Shown: positions 34,234 through 42,956, counted from the first letter of the stretch. The stretch is 52,227 nucleotides of DNA from Sphingopyxis sp. LC363 (GCF_000756385.1 NZ_JNFC01000024.1:1-52227); one strand, 5' to 3'. Notes: generated by a model not told the origin, from the sequence alone. Program-made: numbers and translations.

Positions 34234-34437
34234 ATGCGTTATAAGATCAAAGCGCCTTCATTGGTCAGCTTTCGCAAGGCTGAGAAAATCGCCCGTGCCG
34301 ATACGCAGGTCTTTGTGGCGCTAACAGCGCGACGCGTCCTGTCGGTTGGCGATCTATCTGAGAGTGCACGCCTCCAGTTGATCGACTTGGGCGCAACCAT
34401 TCTGCCGGATACGCAGTATAGTCTTGCATCATAACGC
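34234..34437 (+). CDS. Stand-alone subtilase-propeptide-like protein (possible inhibitor)
   Basis: 67 codons: 66 aa plus a stop, starting MRYKIKAPSLVSFRKAEKIA. It matches the N-terminal propeptide region of the adjacent S8 protease in order and spacing: RYKIKAP vs RYKLRFP, VFVALTARRVLSVGDLS vs VAVALPERRVISLDVP, GATILPDTQYSL vs GAEIVEDYRYSL. No signal peptide. GGCGGAG precedes the ATG. In the subtilase family such units (I9-like) act as folding aids and inhibitors, and free-standing versions exist in other organisms; a role as inhibitor of the neighbouring enzyme is inferred. Confidence 0.6.
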
Positions 34438-34593
34438 TTTTCGTCATTGCCGTCCCGCCAGGGAGATCGGGCCTAACTGAGCTGCCCGGAGTGCACGAGA
34501 TACGGCAGTTTCTGTCATCGAAGCTGAGTTTGTCACCGCGGATGACATGGCGGAAGCCCCGATGATATCGGCGATCCAAATGTCGGATGGTCC

Positions 34594-35511
34594 TTAGCCT
34601 TCCCGCCTGATCAAAATCGAAATGGCGTAGTTCGGCATCGCGCTCACCCCGCTGTCCGTGGAACGAACAACAATACCATCAGCGGGCTCCTCATATGGGA
34701 TTGATCCGATCGATTCGACACGGAACGGCTTGTCTTCCAGCCAGTCGGAATAGTCGAGGCGCATGGCATGAGCGACCTGATCGATGTCGATCGCACAAGC
34801 CCGAACCACGAGATGAAGGGCGCCACCGGGCCGCAATCGTTCGCCTGCGATGGCGAGCGCTCTGTTCTCAATCAAGGTACGGTGCTCAGCGTCACTCTTG
34901 ATCTTGAAGTGTCGCACGATCTCTGTCGCGCTCCGTGCCTTGTGCACGCCGCTGAACCATAGGGTCAGCGCATCCAACGGTCCCAACGTGTCGAGAACTC
35001 GCTCAACCTCTGGGTCTTGAACGACGACATCCGATTGAATCAGCGTGATGCCGTTCGATCCGATTTGCACGGTACCACGATAGGTCGATACGTATCGACC
35101 GCCTGTCACAATCTCGTCGCGCCCCCGCCGGATGTTCGAACGCGGCGCCTTAATCGCGAGCAAGCTTGCGGCTGCCTCCAGACACTCGGGATTCTCGTCA
35201 ACCCCAATCAGATGGGCCGCCGCAGGGAAGGCGCTGCGCAGGGCTGCGAGGCCATGCCCGCGGCCACAGCCGACATCGAGCAATGCTCGCACATCGCCCG
35301 CCTGGGCTAAATGCTCGGCGAGCATGCCGTAGAGCCCCTGCTCCTGGTAGGCAGATGCATTGCCGGCCCATTCCTCGGCGTAGACAGTTCGGGCGATTGC
35401 GAGCATTTCCCCCTCGGGCGCATCGACGATGCGTTGGTGACAATCGCGATATCGTCTGCCGTTGCCGCATCCACAGGGGTCGTCGGGCCCAAGATGGTGT
35501 TCGGGGTTCAT
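34594..35511 (-). CDS. SEC-C motif plus SAM-dependent methyltransferase
   Basis: 305 aa. The N-terminal SEC-C zinc motif (PDDPCGCGNGRRYRDCHQR, residues 9-27) is followed by a class I methyltransferase: motif I ALLDVGCGRGHGLAALRSAF, then LIGVDENPECLEAAASLLAI, a PLDALTLWFSGVHKARSATE segment and a late strand (GGALHLVVRACAIDIDQVAH). The methyl acceptor is unknown. The SEC-C unit often mediates protein or ribosome contacts. It is divergent from the nuclease-STAND gene, with 136 bases between starts, so the two may share regulation. It could be a protective modification partner, which is only a guess. Confidence 0.75.
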   Translation of the reverse strand: MNPEHHLGPDDPCGCGNGRRYRDCHQRIVDAPEGEMLAIARTVYAEEWAGNASAYQEQGLYGMLAEHLAQAGDVRALLDVGCGRGHGLAALRSAFPAAAHLIGVDENPECLEAAASLLAIKAPRSNIRRGRDEIVTGGRYVSTYRGTVQIGSNGITLIQSDVVVQDPEVERVLDTLGPLDALTLWFSGVHKARSATEIVRHFKIKSDAEHRTLIENRALAIAGERLRPGGALHLVVRACAIDIDQVAHAMRLDYSDWLEDKPFRVESIGSIPYEEPADGIVVRSTDSGVSAMPNYAISILIRREG

Positions 35512-35647
35512 CGTGCCAGCATAAATTCAGACCAGAATTGGGGCAATCTTGGATTTTCAGTAGTGCTGAAATAGCGCAGACGATGGTTGACACTGGCGCC
35601 CGATCAAACGACTCCGCTGGTCGACAATCCCACCCGAGTTGCTTTCG

Positions 35648-38600
35648 ATGACCGCATCTGTTCCTGCCCCCCTCAAAAGTTCCGCCGCGCGTGAGGCCGT
35701 CGATTCATTACGTGGCTATTCGTACCAAATACTGCGCAGCATCGAGGCGTGGATTGATCTCCAGGAGGGAGCGGTCCTTGTTCTGGAAGGCGCCGAAGAT
35801 CTTGATGTCATTGAGGAGACTGGTGCCGCCACAGTTGAGCAAATCAAGGATACCTCGGGTTCCGGTAACGTCACGTTGCGGTCGGGAAGCGTCCTCGAAG
35901 CCATCGGAAATTTCTGGGACCATCTCGGACGAAACCACGGCGTTGCGATCCAGTTCAGGTTCCTCACGACGTCCGGAATAGGACGCGAGAAGAACCAGCC
36001 ATTCGGGTTCGATACTCCCGGGCTCGAAGCGTGGCAACGTATCCAGTTGGCTCCAACCGACCCCAAATCGCTCGAAATGGCGGCGGGAATAAAAGCCTTT
36101 CTGATGAGCAATGAAACGCTCAGCGAACCCTTCAGGCTGTGGCTCACCAACGCGTCGACGGAAGAATTCATCACTCGCATCGTCCTGCCGATGCAGTGGG
36201 TCGCCGGCTGGCCCACATCGACCGACCTCTATGATAGTATCACCGCCAAGCTCGTCGAGTTGGGCGAGACGCGCGGCGTCGGTTCCGCCGATGCGGTCAA
36301 GGCGCTCGACGCGCTGCACACCGAGGCGTGGCGCGTTGCAACGACCAAGGGCGGCCGCATGCTCAGGCGCGGCGATCTTCTCAGGATATTCGACCAGGCG
36401 GGCACGACTGCTGTTCCGAACAGTCAGCTGCTAGCGCTTCTCGGGGTTGTCACTGGCGCTCATGCCGGCACCACTGCCGTGGCGGTGGCCCCCGAGGCCT
36501 TCTCGCCGCCCCCAAGAGCAATAGCCGGACGGCACGCACGTCCCGAGTTCGAGGCTTCCATTCGTGAAGCGCTCGATACAGGAACCGTCCTCATTCATGG
36601 CGGTACCGGCATGGGCAAGACCGCCCTCGCGCTCGCGGTAATCGGGAACCCTGACCAGTGCGCATGGCTGGACCTGCGCGACACACCGACACCCGCCGCA
36701 ACCTCGCGTATCGATGCTCTCGCCGCCCGGCTTGCCGAGACAGGCCGCGCATATGACGTCGTCTTGGACGACCTGCCCGCCGACGGCGACGCCCGCTCGC
36801 TTGAAGGCGCACTCGGCCGGCTGCGTGCTGTTCAGGACCGTCTCGCTGGCAAGCTGCTGGTGACATTCTCTGACCGCCTGCCAACCCGACTAGCAACTCA
36901 GCTCACCCTTGGACCAGATCATGTTTTCGCGGCTCCCGCGTTCGAGATCGAGGATATAGTCGGCTATCTGGCCGCCTGCGGCTGTCCGACCGCTCACGTC
37001 GAGACATGGGCGAAGCTTATCCACGCCTCCACGAGCGGACATCCTCAGCTTGTGGACGCCCGCGTCTCGGCCCTCACCGACGACGGGTTTCCCAAGCCTG
37101 ACATATCTGAACTGCTGGTTGTGTCGGAGGGTGTACTCGATGTCCGATCCGAAGCACGTCGGCTGGTCGCCGCGCGGCCGGCAGACGACCGCGAACTCCT
37201 GGCCCGGACTAGCCTTCTTCTCGGAAGGGCGTCGCGGGAGAGGCTGATGACGATCGCGCAGATACGGCCATCCATCCTTGAACCTGGAGATGTTATCGAC
37301 CGGCTCACCGGGCCTTGGCTCGAGCGCCTGGAGAGTGACAATCTCCGGGCGTCACCCTTGCTCCGCAATCTGGGCGTCGACACGCGCGGACAGGAGTGGG
37401 CCACCGGCATGCACCGGGAAATTGCAAACTCCTTTCTGGGGGGCGGCACGTTGCTCGCCACTGACATTTTCGAGATCGCGACCCATGCGATGCTGGGCGG
37501 CAGTGCCGCCGCCCTTATCTCGATCTTGCCCGGCCTCCTTCAGGCATCGCCCGAAGTATGGGAGCAGGTCGCTCAGACTGCCTCGATGCTGATCTACATG
37601 GGTCTTGATGGTGCCACGCTGCCTTTTTCCGACCCGGTAGACACAGCTGCGTTCCGCATCCTGCAGGTTCGGATTGCAATCGAGATGGGCGATCACGCCC
37701 GCGCATCTGACATCGTGGCGCAGGCTCTCGAAGAATTTGACGCTGCGGACAAGTCCGCCGTCCCGGGGCCGGGGCTGTTCGAGGTCGTATTCCTTTGGCA
37801 GGTCCTGCAGCGGCCGGGAAATGCTTCGCTCGAGGAGCTCCTTCGTCTCTCGCTCAGGCTTGTGAAGGCCGGTGCACGGACGACGGAGGTTCTCCGCAAG
37901 GCGGTGCCGCCAGCCGACCTGGATGCCGACGACCTGCATTTCCCCGATCTCTCGGCCTTCGTGCCCATGACGCTCGCTCCTGCGATCTCCGATGTCGAAG
38001 ACTTCGCCAAGCTGCTGGATTTGATGGAAAGGCTGGACGAGGCCGACCGTGTCACCGCGCTCGGTGGCTACGCCGCCGATAGTGAGGCCGCCGCTCTTGC
38101 CCTCGATCGGATATGGCTCGGCGAAGCGTCGCGTCCCGATCCTCGCTGGCCGGAACTCGAACGCGAACTCAAGCGCGCGATAGCCCTCGCCGATGAGCTG
38201 TCGATCACGCAGCTCGGTGCGGCAGCCGCACCGCTCCTGATCCGCGTGATCGACGAAAACCTCAAGCAGCCCGAGGCGGCTCTGGCGCTTGCCGATGCTA
38301 TGATCACCGATGTCGCTCGACCCGCACGGGTGCTGACAGCCAAGGCGAAGGTCTTGTGGCGAAGGGGGGAAGCCGCCCAGGCTCTGCCACTCTATGAGGA
38401 AGCGCTTCCGACCTTCCCGCTGGGCCTATCCTGGAAGACCGACGCACTGCGCGAAGCCGCAATGGCCGCCAGCAAGGTGAAGGACTGGCCGCTCGCCGCT
38501 CGCCGTCTCACCGAAGCCGTCGCAAGCCTCTCCGAAGACGAACCACTCGTACGGCACGTCGGATTTCGGTTCGATCTGGCGATCGCATTGCATCTCTCGT

Positions 38601-39706
38601 CCAGAACGAGAGAGGCCGTCAACCGACTGGGCGAGGCGATCGACCTGCTTGTCGACGATGGTCAGGAGACACCGCCGGAGCCGCTGCTCTCCGTCCGGCA
38701 GGTCGGCTCCCAGGCGATTAAATCCATCGGTTTCTCGCTCGGGTTGAAGGGGCTGGTCGGGGATCCGCAGATGCCGCTCGAGAGGCTTTTCGGTTCGACG
38801 AGCAGCCTTGAAGAGCTGCTTTGGGGAGATCAGCAGCCGGCGCCGCTTGACGTGGTGGCCCTGGTCATGGCCGATCTTGACGTCCAGCTTCCCGAATATC
38901 CGCAAATCGCCGAGAGGCTGGCGCGAAGGCTTCGTGAATCGCCTGATCTCCTTGCCCAGAGCACACAGGGTGATCTTTTGACGAAGCTCGCCGTCCGCAC
39001 ACTCGATGTCACTAGCGGGGCTGATGATGCGATCCGCGAAGTTCGCGCTCTGGGTTTTGCGGTTGCTGAGAGGGATGCAGGCCGTGACACGGCGGGTCAG
39101 AGATTCTCGTCGGCTTCAATCGTAGTCGAGCCGCGGTGGCAGGAGCTCGTCAAGTACCGGCTCCTCGCCCGCATCGTTGCGATGATCGCGGCGGGACGGG
39201 CGAACGCCATCCCGATCGATATCTGGCGAGCGGCCGCCGAAAAGGAGCAGCTGAGCGACGTCCTTGCAATGGTGGACGATCTTGGACGGATGATCGACGG
39301 ATCTGAGGATGCATCACGCCGCATTATGGGCGGCAACATCAATTGGAATGGCCATCTGCTGGCAGCCTTGATGGCACCTGTCCAACGCCCGATCAGCCCG
39401 GAGCAGCAGTTGGTCTGTCATGCCGTCGCAGCGCGATATCTCAGTCAGGCGAAGCTTGGAGAGTTCTGCGCGCAGCCCTTTTCGTCCCTTGTAACCGAGG
39501 CATGGCTGGACCGCTGCGACAGCCCGGCCCAGCTTGTGACACCGCGCTTGACGGTTCCCGCAATCCAACGCGCAGTCACCAGTACGGCTACAGGTTGGCC
39601 GCGTGTTGTAGCAGTGCTGGAAGAAGCCAAGCATGCTGTATCGGCTTCAGCAGCATTGTCCGTGAATGAAGCGCTCCACGAGCTCCGGAAGGCCGTGGTC
39701 ACTTGA
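35648..39706 (+). CDS. Cap4/DUF4297-like nuclease - STAND NTPase - repeat protein (Avs-like defence protein)
   Basis: 1352 aa from the ATG at 35648. Residues about 20-110 resemble the DUF4297/Cap4 PD-(D/E)xK endonuclease: RGYSYQILRSIEAWIDLQEG, VLEGAEDLDVI, ATVEQIKDTSGSGNVTLRSG (E47...D53...Q65-x-K67 pattern). P-loop NTPase: Walker A GGTGMGKT (318-325), Walker B VVLDDLP (371-377), and LLVTFSDRLPTRL, typical of STAND ATPases. From about 620 to the end, helical TPR-like repeats (RWPELERELKRAIALADELS, AKAKVLWRRGEAAQALPLYE). This three-part layout is known from Avs-type anti-phage proteins that sense phage proteins with the repeats and then cut DNA. Confidence 0.75.
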   Translation: MTASVPAPLKSSAAREAVDSLRGYSYQILRSIEAWIDLQEGAVLVLEGAEDLDVIEETGAATVEQIKDTSGSGNVTLRSGSVLEAIGNFWDHLGRNHGVAIQFRFLTTSGIGREKNQPFGFDTPGLEAWQRIQLAPTDPKSLEMAAGIKAFLMSNETLSEPFRLWLTNASTEEFITRIVLPMQWVAGWPTSTDLYDSITAKLVELGETRGVGSADAVKALDALHTEAWRVATTKGGRMLRRGDLLRIFDQAGTTAVPNSQLLALLGVVTGAHAGTTAVAVAPEAFSPPPRAIAGRHARPEFEASIREALDTGTVLIHGGTGMGKTALALAVIGNPDQCAWLDLRDTPTPAATSRIDALAARLAETGRAYDVVLDDLPADGDARSLEGALGRLRAVQDRLAGKLLVTFSDRLPTRLATQLTLGPDHVFAAPAFEIEDIVGYLAACGCPTAHVETWAKLIHASTSGHPQLVDARVSALTDDGFPKPDISELLVVSEGVLDVRSEARRLVAARPADDRELLARTSLLLGRASRERLMTIAQIRPSILEPGDVIDRLTGPWLERLESDNLRASPLLRNLGVDTRGQEWATGMHREIANSFLGGGTLLATDIFEIATHAMLGGSAAALISILPGLLQASPEVWEQVAQTASMLIYMGLDGATLPFSDPVDTAAFRILQVRIAIEMGDHARASDIVAQALEEFDAADKSAVPGPGLFEVVFLWQVLQRPGNASLEELLRLSLRLVKAGARTTEVLRKAVPPADLDADDLHFPDLSAFVPMTLAPAISDVEDFAKLLDLMERLDEADRVTALGGYAADSEAAALALDRIWLGEASRPDPRWPELERELKRAIALADELSITQLGAAAAPLLIRVIDENLKQPEAALALADAMITDVARPARVLTAKAKVLWRRGEAAQALPLYEEALPTFPLGLSWKTDALREAAMAASKVKDWPLAARRLTEAVASLSEDEPLVRHVGFRFDLAIALHLSSRTREAVNRLGEAIDLLVDDGQETPPEPLLSVRQVGSQAIKSIGFSLGLKGLVGDPQMPLERLFGSTSSLEELLWGDQQPAPLDVVALVMADLDVQLPEYPQIAERLARRLRESPDLLAQSTQGDLLTKLAVRTLDVTSGADDAIREVRALGFAVAERDAGRDTAGQRFSSASIVVEPRWQELVKYRLLARIVAMIAAGRANAIPIDIWRAAAEKEQLSDVLAMVDDLGRMIDGSEDASRRIMGGNINWNGHLLAALMAPVQRPISPEQQLVCHAVAARYLSQAKLGEFCAQPFSSLVTEAWLDRCDSPAQLVTPRLTVPAIQRAVTSTATGWPRVVAVLEEAKHAVSASAALSVNEALHELRKAVVT

Positions 39707-39797
39707 GGCTGTTGCCGACGGGAATTTCGACACTGCGCCAGATGGCGGGTTTCCTGTCTTCTATCGTGATGCAAATCGGGACGATCTCATCGGTCAT
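39699..39797 (-). pseudogene. Truncated second copy of the pRiA4b ORF-3 gene (N-terminal 32 aa)
   Basis: Reads MTDEIVPICITIEDRKPAIW RSVEIPVGNSLK then stops. Compare MTDQIARIRITLEDMKPAIW RRVELPVTNSLK at the start of the intact gene at 39860-40471. Similarity ends exactly where the STAND gene ends, and the stop codon lies within that gene's tail. It is a scar: the rest of this copy was replaced when the STAND gene arrived, or it was left by a rearrangement. Not expected to be functional. Confidence 0.7.
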
Positions 39798-39859
39798 ATA
39801 GCGTCGGGATCCTTAGCTGAAAGGACCAACGGTAAGCGTGATCAGGAAGCGGCGATCGA

Positions 39860-40471
39860 TTAACTGTCGCGAGATTTGGCGTCGGCGTAGGCTGCTCTTC
39901 CTAGTGCCCGGCGCTTGGCGAGGATCGCCATCCGTGCGTTGACCTCGTCGGGGCTAGTATCGGCGGGATCGAATATGGCGCCATACCATTGGACCATGGA
40001 CGCGCGCTCAGGATGGCGCGGCTTCGCCATAGCCTTAAGAAATTCTTCAAACCCCGGCGTGCCGCCGACATCTTCGGGCGGGGCTCGCCGTTCACCATCG
40101 ACGAACCGCGGATAGTCCGTCGCGGGAATTGCTGACGTCACCTCTTCGATCTCCACACGATGGCGCCAATTATCCCCGAAGTCATAAGTGTAGGTGAAGC
40201 TGGTGACGCCGCACTCGACGAGCTTGCCGATACGCATATTGGCGGCGTCGCGGGTGCGGATCATGAAAGCATCATCATCGTCGAAGCGGATGCCATAGGC
40301 GGCATCGCCAATCTCGAACCGAAACAGATGGTAGTTCTCGAAGAGCATGCAGGCTTGGATCGCAAGATGCAGCGTCTTTAGGCTGTTGGTCACGGGCAGC
40401 TCGACACGGCGCCAGATGGCTGGCTTCATGTCTTCGAGCGTGATGCGAATCCGGGCGATTTGATCAGTCAT
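39860..40471 (-). CDS. pRiA4b ORF-3 family protein
   Basis: 203 aa. Family motifs: IRITLEDMKPAIWRRVELPV, LKTLHLAIQACMLFENYHLF RFEIGDAAYG, FTYTYDFGDNWRHRVEIEEV, a cysteine-poor RRAPPEDVGGTPGFEEFLKA, FDPADTSPDEVNARM. These proteins, also found as IS1096-associated passenger proteins, are common on plasmids and mobile elements; biochemical function is not established. It lies between the truncated copy and the Nudix gene, co-oriented with both. Confidence 0.85.
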   Translation of the reverse strand: MTDQIARIRITLEDMKPAIWRRVELPVTNSLKTLHLAIQACMLFENYHLFRFEIGDAAYGIRFDDDDAFMIRTRDAANMRIGKLVECGVTSFTYTYDFGDNWRHRVEIEEVTSAIPATDYPRFVDGERRAPPEDVGGTPGFEEFLKAMAKPRHPERASMVQWYGAIFDPADTSPDEVNARMAILAKRRALGRAAYADAKSRDS

Positions 40472-40489
40472 ATTGCTATCGAGCCAACC

Positions 40490-41113
40490 TTAGTCGAAGA
40501 ATGCAGGCTTTGTCGTATCGGTGGCATAGGCAAAGGCGGCGTGAATGTCGGCCTCGATCGTCCGCCCTCTCGACAAGGGCGGCAAATCGTCGATCCCGAA
40601 GAAACGCGCCTCGATGGTTTCGAGACCCGGTTCGGGAAGCGCGTTATCAGTCCGGTCGCAGAGGAAAAACATTTTGTAAAAGTCGCGGACGTCGGCGGGA
40701 TAGCCTGAACTGGCTTTGTGTCGAACGCCGAAGAGGCGCCGGGCTGAAACCTTCAACCCTGCCTCTTCTCTCATCTCCTTCTCGATATTGCGAGCAGGGG
40801 AGAGACCAACGTCGGCAAAGCCGCCCGGGAGCGTCCACAATCCATCGCACTCCTCGCGCACGAGAAGTATCATGTTCTCCTCGACGAGCGCCCCACGCAC
40901 GTCCACCTTGGGCGTCGCATATCCACGCGCAAAATCCGGTATGAGGTCTGAGATGCGTTCGATCGGGACATCACCGAGAGCGGACAGCATTTCGTTGGCG
41001 ATCGTGGCGATCTCTTCATATCGTTCCCGGTCGAACCGATCACGCGTGAAGTGAAGCCCCGTCGAAGCGATGCTCTGAAGCCGTTTCCCGTAGGTGAGCC
41101 ATTGTGGTTCCAA
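40490..41113 (-). CDS. Nudix hydrolase with N-terminal helical domain
   Basis: 207 aa. The N-terminal helical segment (WLTYGKRLQSIASTGLHFTR DRFDRERYEEIATIANEML) is the NUDIX_N type seen in ADP-ribose-pyrophosphatase-like proteins. Nudix box GGFADVGLSPARNIEKEMRE EAGL: the E residues of the KEMREE core that bind metal are kept, while the first conserved Glu is Leu, as in the family's ADVG variants. Probably hydrolyses a nucleoside-diphosphate derivative such as ADP-ribose or NADH. It is separated by 18 bases from the pRiA4b ORF-3 gene, and both run on minus. Confidence 0.85.
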   Translation of the reverse strand: MEPQWLTYGKRLQSIASTGLHFTRDRFDRERYEEIATIANEMLSALGDVPIERISDLIPDFARGYATPKVDVRGALVEENMILLVREECDGLWTLPGGFADVGLSPARNIEKEMREEAGLKVSARRLFGVRHKASSGYPADVRDFYKMFFLCDRTDNALPEPGLETIEARFFGIDDLPPLSRGRTIEADIHAAFAYATDTTKPAFFD

Positions 41114-41370
41114 GGACCGGTCCCCTTTTCTCCGCTAGGCAGAAATCTTGGCTAGGCTAGCGCCAACATGCCGAGCAGACAACGCCAAGTTGTGGAGCAT
41201 TTCGGCAGATGTCTGCGTTCTCGACAATTCTCACGCGGAGCAGCGATGTTGGCTGGGGAGGGGCGCCTCCCTTCGGGATCGCCGCTCTATCTCCGCTTCG
41301 CTTCGACCGAGCCCCGTTCCGGGTCTCGTCCGTTCCGGCAACGATCGGCTGGCGGGGCACGGCGCTGACC

Positions 41371-42294
41371 CTATGCCTTCGCTTCGGCCTCCAGCGCGGC
41401 GATCCGTGCCGAGCAGATCTCATGAACGCGCTGACCGAGGGTCTCAACGCGACCCGACAGCCAGTCCAGCTCCTCGCGCGAAATCTTGTAGTGACGCGAA
41501 TAGCGCGCCTTCCGATAGGCGTCCTTGAGCTTCTGGTACATCGCGCGCTCCGCGCGGGTGCCGCGGGGCCAGGCATCGTACAGATGGCGATCCAGCTGTT
41601 CGGCCATTTCCCGCAGGAACAGGATATTGTGGTCGTAGGGCGTGTAGAATTTGAGGACCAATAGCAGGCCCTGATAGAGGTTTTCGACGACCTGATGGAG
41701 GAGGAAGGCCGCTTCCTTATTGTATTCTTTCTCGACCGCTGTCCGGTAAAGATCGAAAAATCGTGTCGCATCGCCCATGTATTCCTCGAAATAGTCCTGC
41801 GCTGCCTGCAGGGCCATCTCGGGCGTCTTCGGCTTTGGCTTGCCAAGCTCCTTGTCGTCCGACTGGTAGAGGATGACGCCATCCTTCACGATCTCCATGA
41901 AGAAGACGCGGCCATGGGCGAGCGCGTCATTCACTTCCTGAAGCGAATGGACGATGAAATTCGCCGGCGTCTTGATCACCTTCTCGAGCAGATAGGCGTC
42001 GCTGATTCGGCGCTCGGCATCCTCCCAATAGGTCGCGCGGTCTGCGAGCTCATTCTGGTTGACGATGACGAGGATGTCATAGTCCGAGCGATACTGGTTG
42101 GCGTCCTGCGGCGCCTCGACCCAATCGCCGCGGGCATAGGAGCCGAACAGGATGACCTTGAGAATCCTGCCGTTGCGGCGCGCGCCAACGGCATTCTCCG
42201 TCGCGGCGCGCAAGCCCTGAAACAATATCTCGACGATAATATCCAGCTCGCGCTGCTTGCGATGCGGCAGGAAGTCGATCTCGGTACGCATCAT
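41371..42294 (-). CDS. Nucleotidyltransferase-HEPN fusion protein
   Basis: 307 aa. N-terminal minimal nucleotidyltransferase (MNT) domain: LKVILFGSYARGDW (GS motif) and YRSDYDILVIV (DxD). C-terminal HEPN domain from about 150: YFEEYMGDATRFFDLYRTAV, AAFLLHQVVENLYQGLLLVL KFYTPYDHNI, and the R-x4-6-H RNase-like motif in RKARYSRHYKIS. The two-gene MntA/HepT toxin-antitoxin has the same domains on separate chains; here they are fused. It may be a self-controlled RNase or nucleotide-transfer enzyme. Not obviously coupled to the VapBC pair upstream. Confidence 0.85.
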   Translation of the reverse strand: MMRTEIDFLPHRKQRELDIIVEILFQGLRAATENAVGARRNGRILKVILFGSYARGDWVEAPQDANQYRSDYDILVIVNQNELADRATYWEDAERRISDAYLLEKVIKTPANFIVHSLQEVNDALAHGRVFFMEIVKDGVILYQSDDKELGKPKPKTPEMALQAAQDYFEEYMGDATRFFDLYRTAVEKEYNKEAAFLLHQVVENLYQGLLLVLKFYTPYDHNILFLREMAEQLDRHLYDAWPRGTRAERAMYQKLKDAYRKARYSRHYKISREELDWLSGRVETLGQRVHEICSARIAALEAEAKA

Positions 42295-42331
42295 GCGGTT
42301 CCGTGTGCGTTATAGGTGTGCTGCAGTCTCA

Positions 42332-42715
42332 TCACCGGGCAACTTCGATGGCGACGCCGATTTCGAGATCCTTCCACGCCCGGTCCATGGTGATAGCCGT
42401 CGCCCCGAGGGAGTGTGCGAGTGCAAGGCAAGCCCGGTCGCCAAGCGAAAGGCCGGCGACCTTCGTGGATTGCCGCAGCTTGCCCATGAACACCGCACCA
42501 TCCTTGTCCAAAATGCGTGTGTCGAGGTCGAGCAAGGCAATCAGTTCATCGATTTCGTTGTCGCCAAGCCCCCGATCTTGCAGCTTGCCCACAACTTCGG
42601 CCAGATTCACCGCGCTGATGCAGCCGGTGTCTAGATGCGCTTCGATCCGCTCCGCTCCAGGCTCTTCCTGAATCACGGCGAGAACGGCGGAGGCATCAAG
42701 CACATAATCAGTCAC
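42332..42715 (-). CDS. vapC: VapC-type PIN-domain toxin
   Basis: 127 aa. PIN fold with the acidic residues in YVLDASAVLAVIQEEPGAER, AVNLAEVVGKL, LGDRACLALAHSLGATAITM DRAW. Metal-dependent RNase of a type II toxin-antitoxin pair. The start lies inside the end of vapB (8-base overlap), so expression is coupled. Confidence 0.9.
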   Translation of the reverse strand: MTDYVLDASAVLAVIQEEPGAERIEAHLDTGCISAVNLAEVVGKLQDRGLGDNEIDELIALLDLDTRILDKDGAVFMGKLRQSTKVAGLSLGDRACLALAHSLGATAITMDRAWKDLEIGVAIEVAR

Positions 42716-42956
42716 GCGCCGCCTCCGACCGGCGATCCGCGATCAATTCGTCGGCCAGCGAAGCGCTGGCCGGGACATGGTGGCGGACAAGAGCTCGCAC
42801 ACGGCCAAGCGCTGTCTGGAATGATCGGACGCGCAACTCTCCGTCGACAACCTCGAGGCGCACATCGTCCCCATCGGCGATCCCGAGCGCCTTACGCACG
42901 TCCGCCGGAATCTGAAGCCTGCCGCCCGACACGATACGAGCCTTGTGAACGCTCAT
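42708..42956 (-). CDS. vapB: VapB-type antitoxin (AbrB/MazE fold)
   Basis: 82 aa. The AbrB swapped-hairpin domain MSVHKARIVSGGRLQIPADV RKALGIADGDDVRLEVVDGE LRV is at the N-terminus; the C-terminal tail (HHVPASASLADELIADRRSE) binds the toxin. First gene of the vapBC operon, likely autoregulated. About 360 bases of non-coding or uncertain DNA lie upstream. Confidence 0.88.
   Translation of the reverse strand: MSVHKARIVSGGRLQIPADVRKALGIADGDDVRLEVVDGELRVRSFQTALGRVRALVRHHVPASASLADELIADRRSEAARD

Noticed and set aside
41114..41370. Gap between the Nudix and nucleotidyltransferase-HEPN genes searched for a small gene or RNA
   Set aside because: Open frames here are short and lack start signals; nothing convincing seen.
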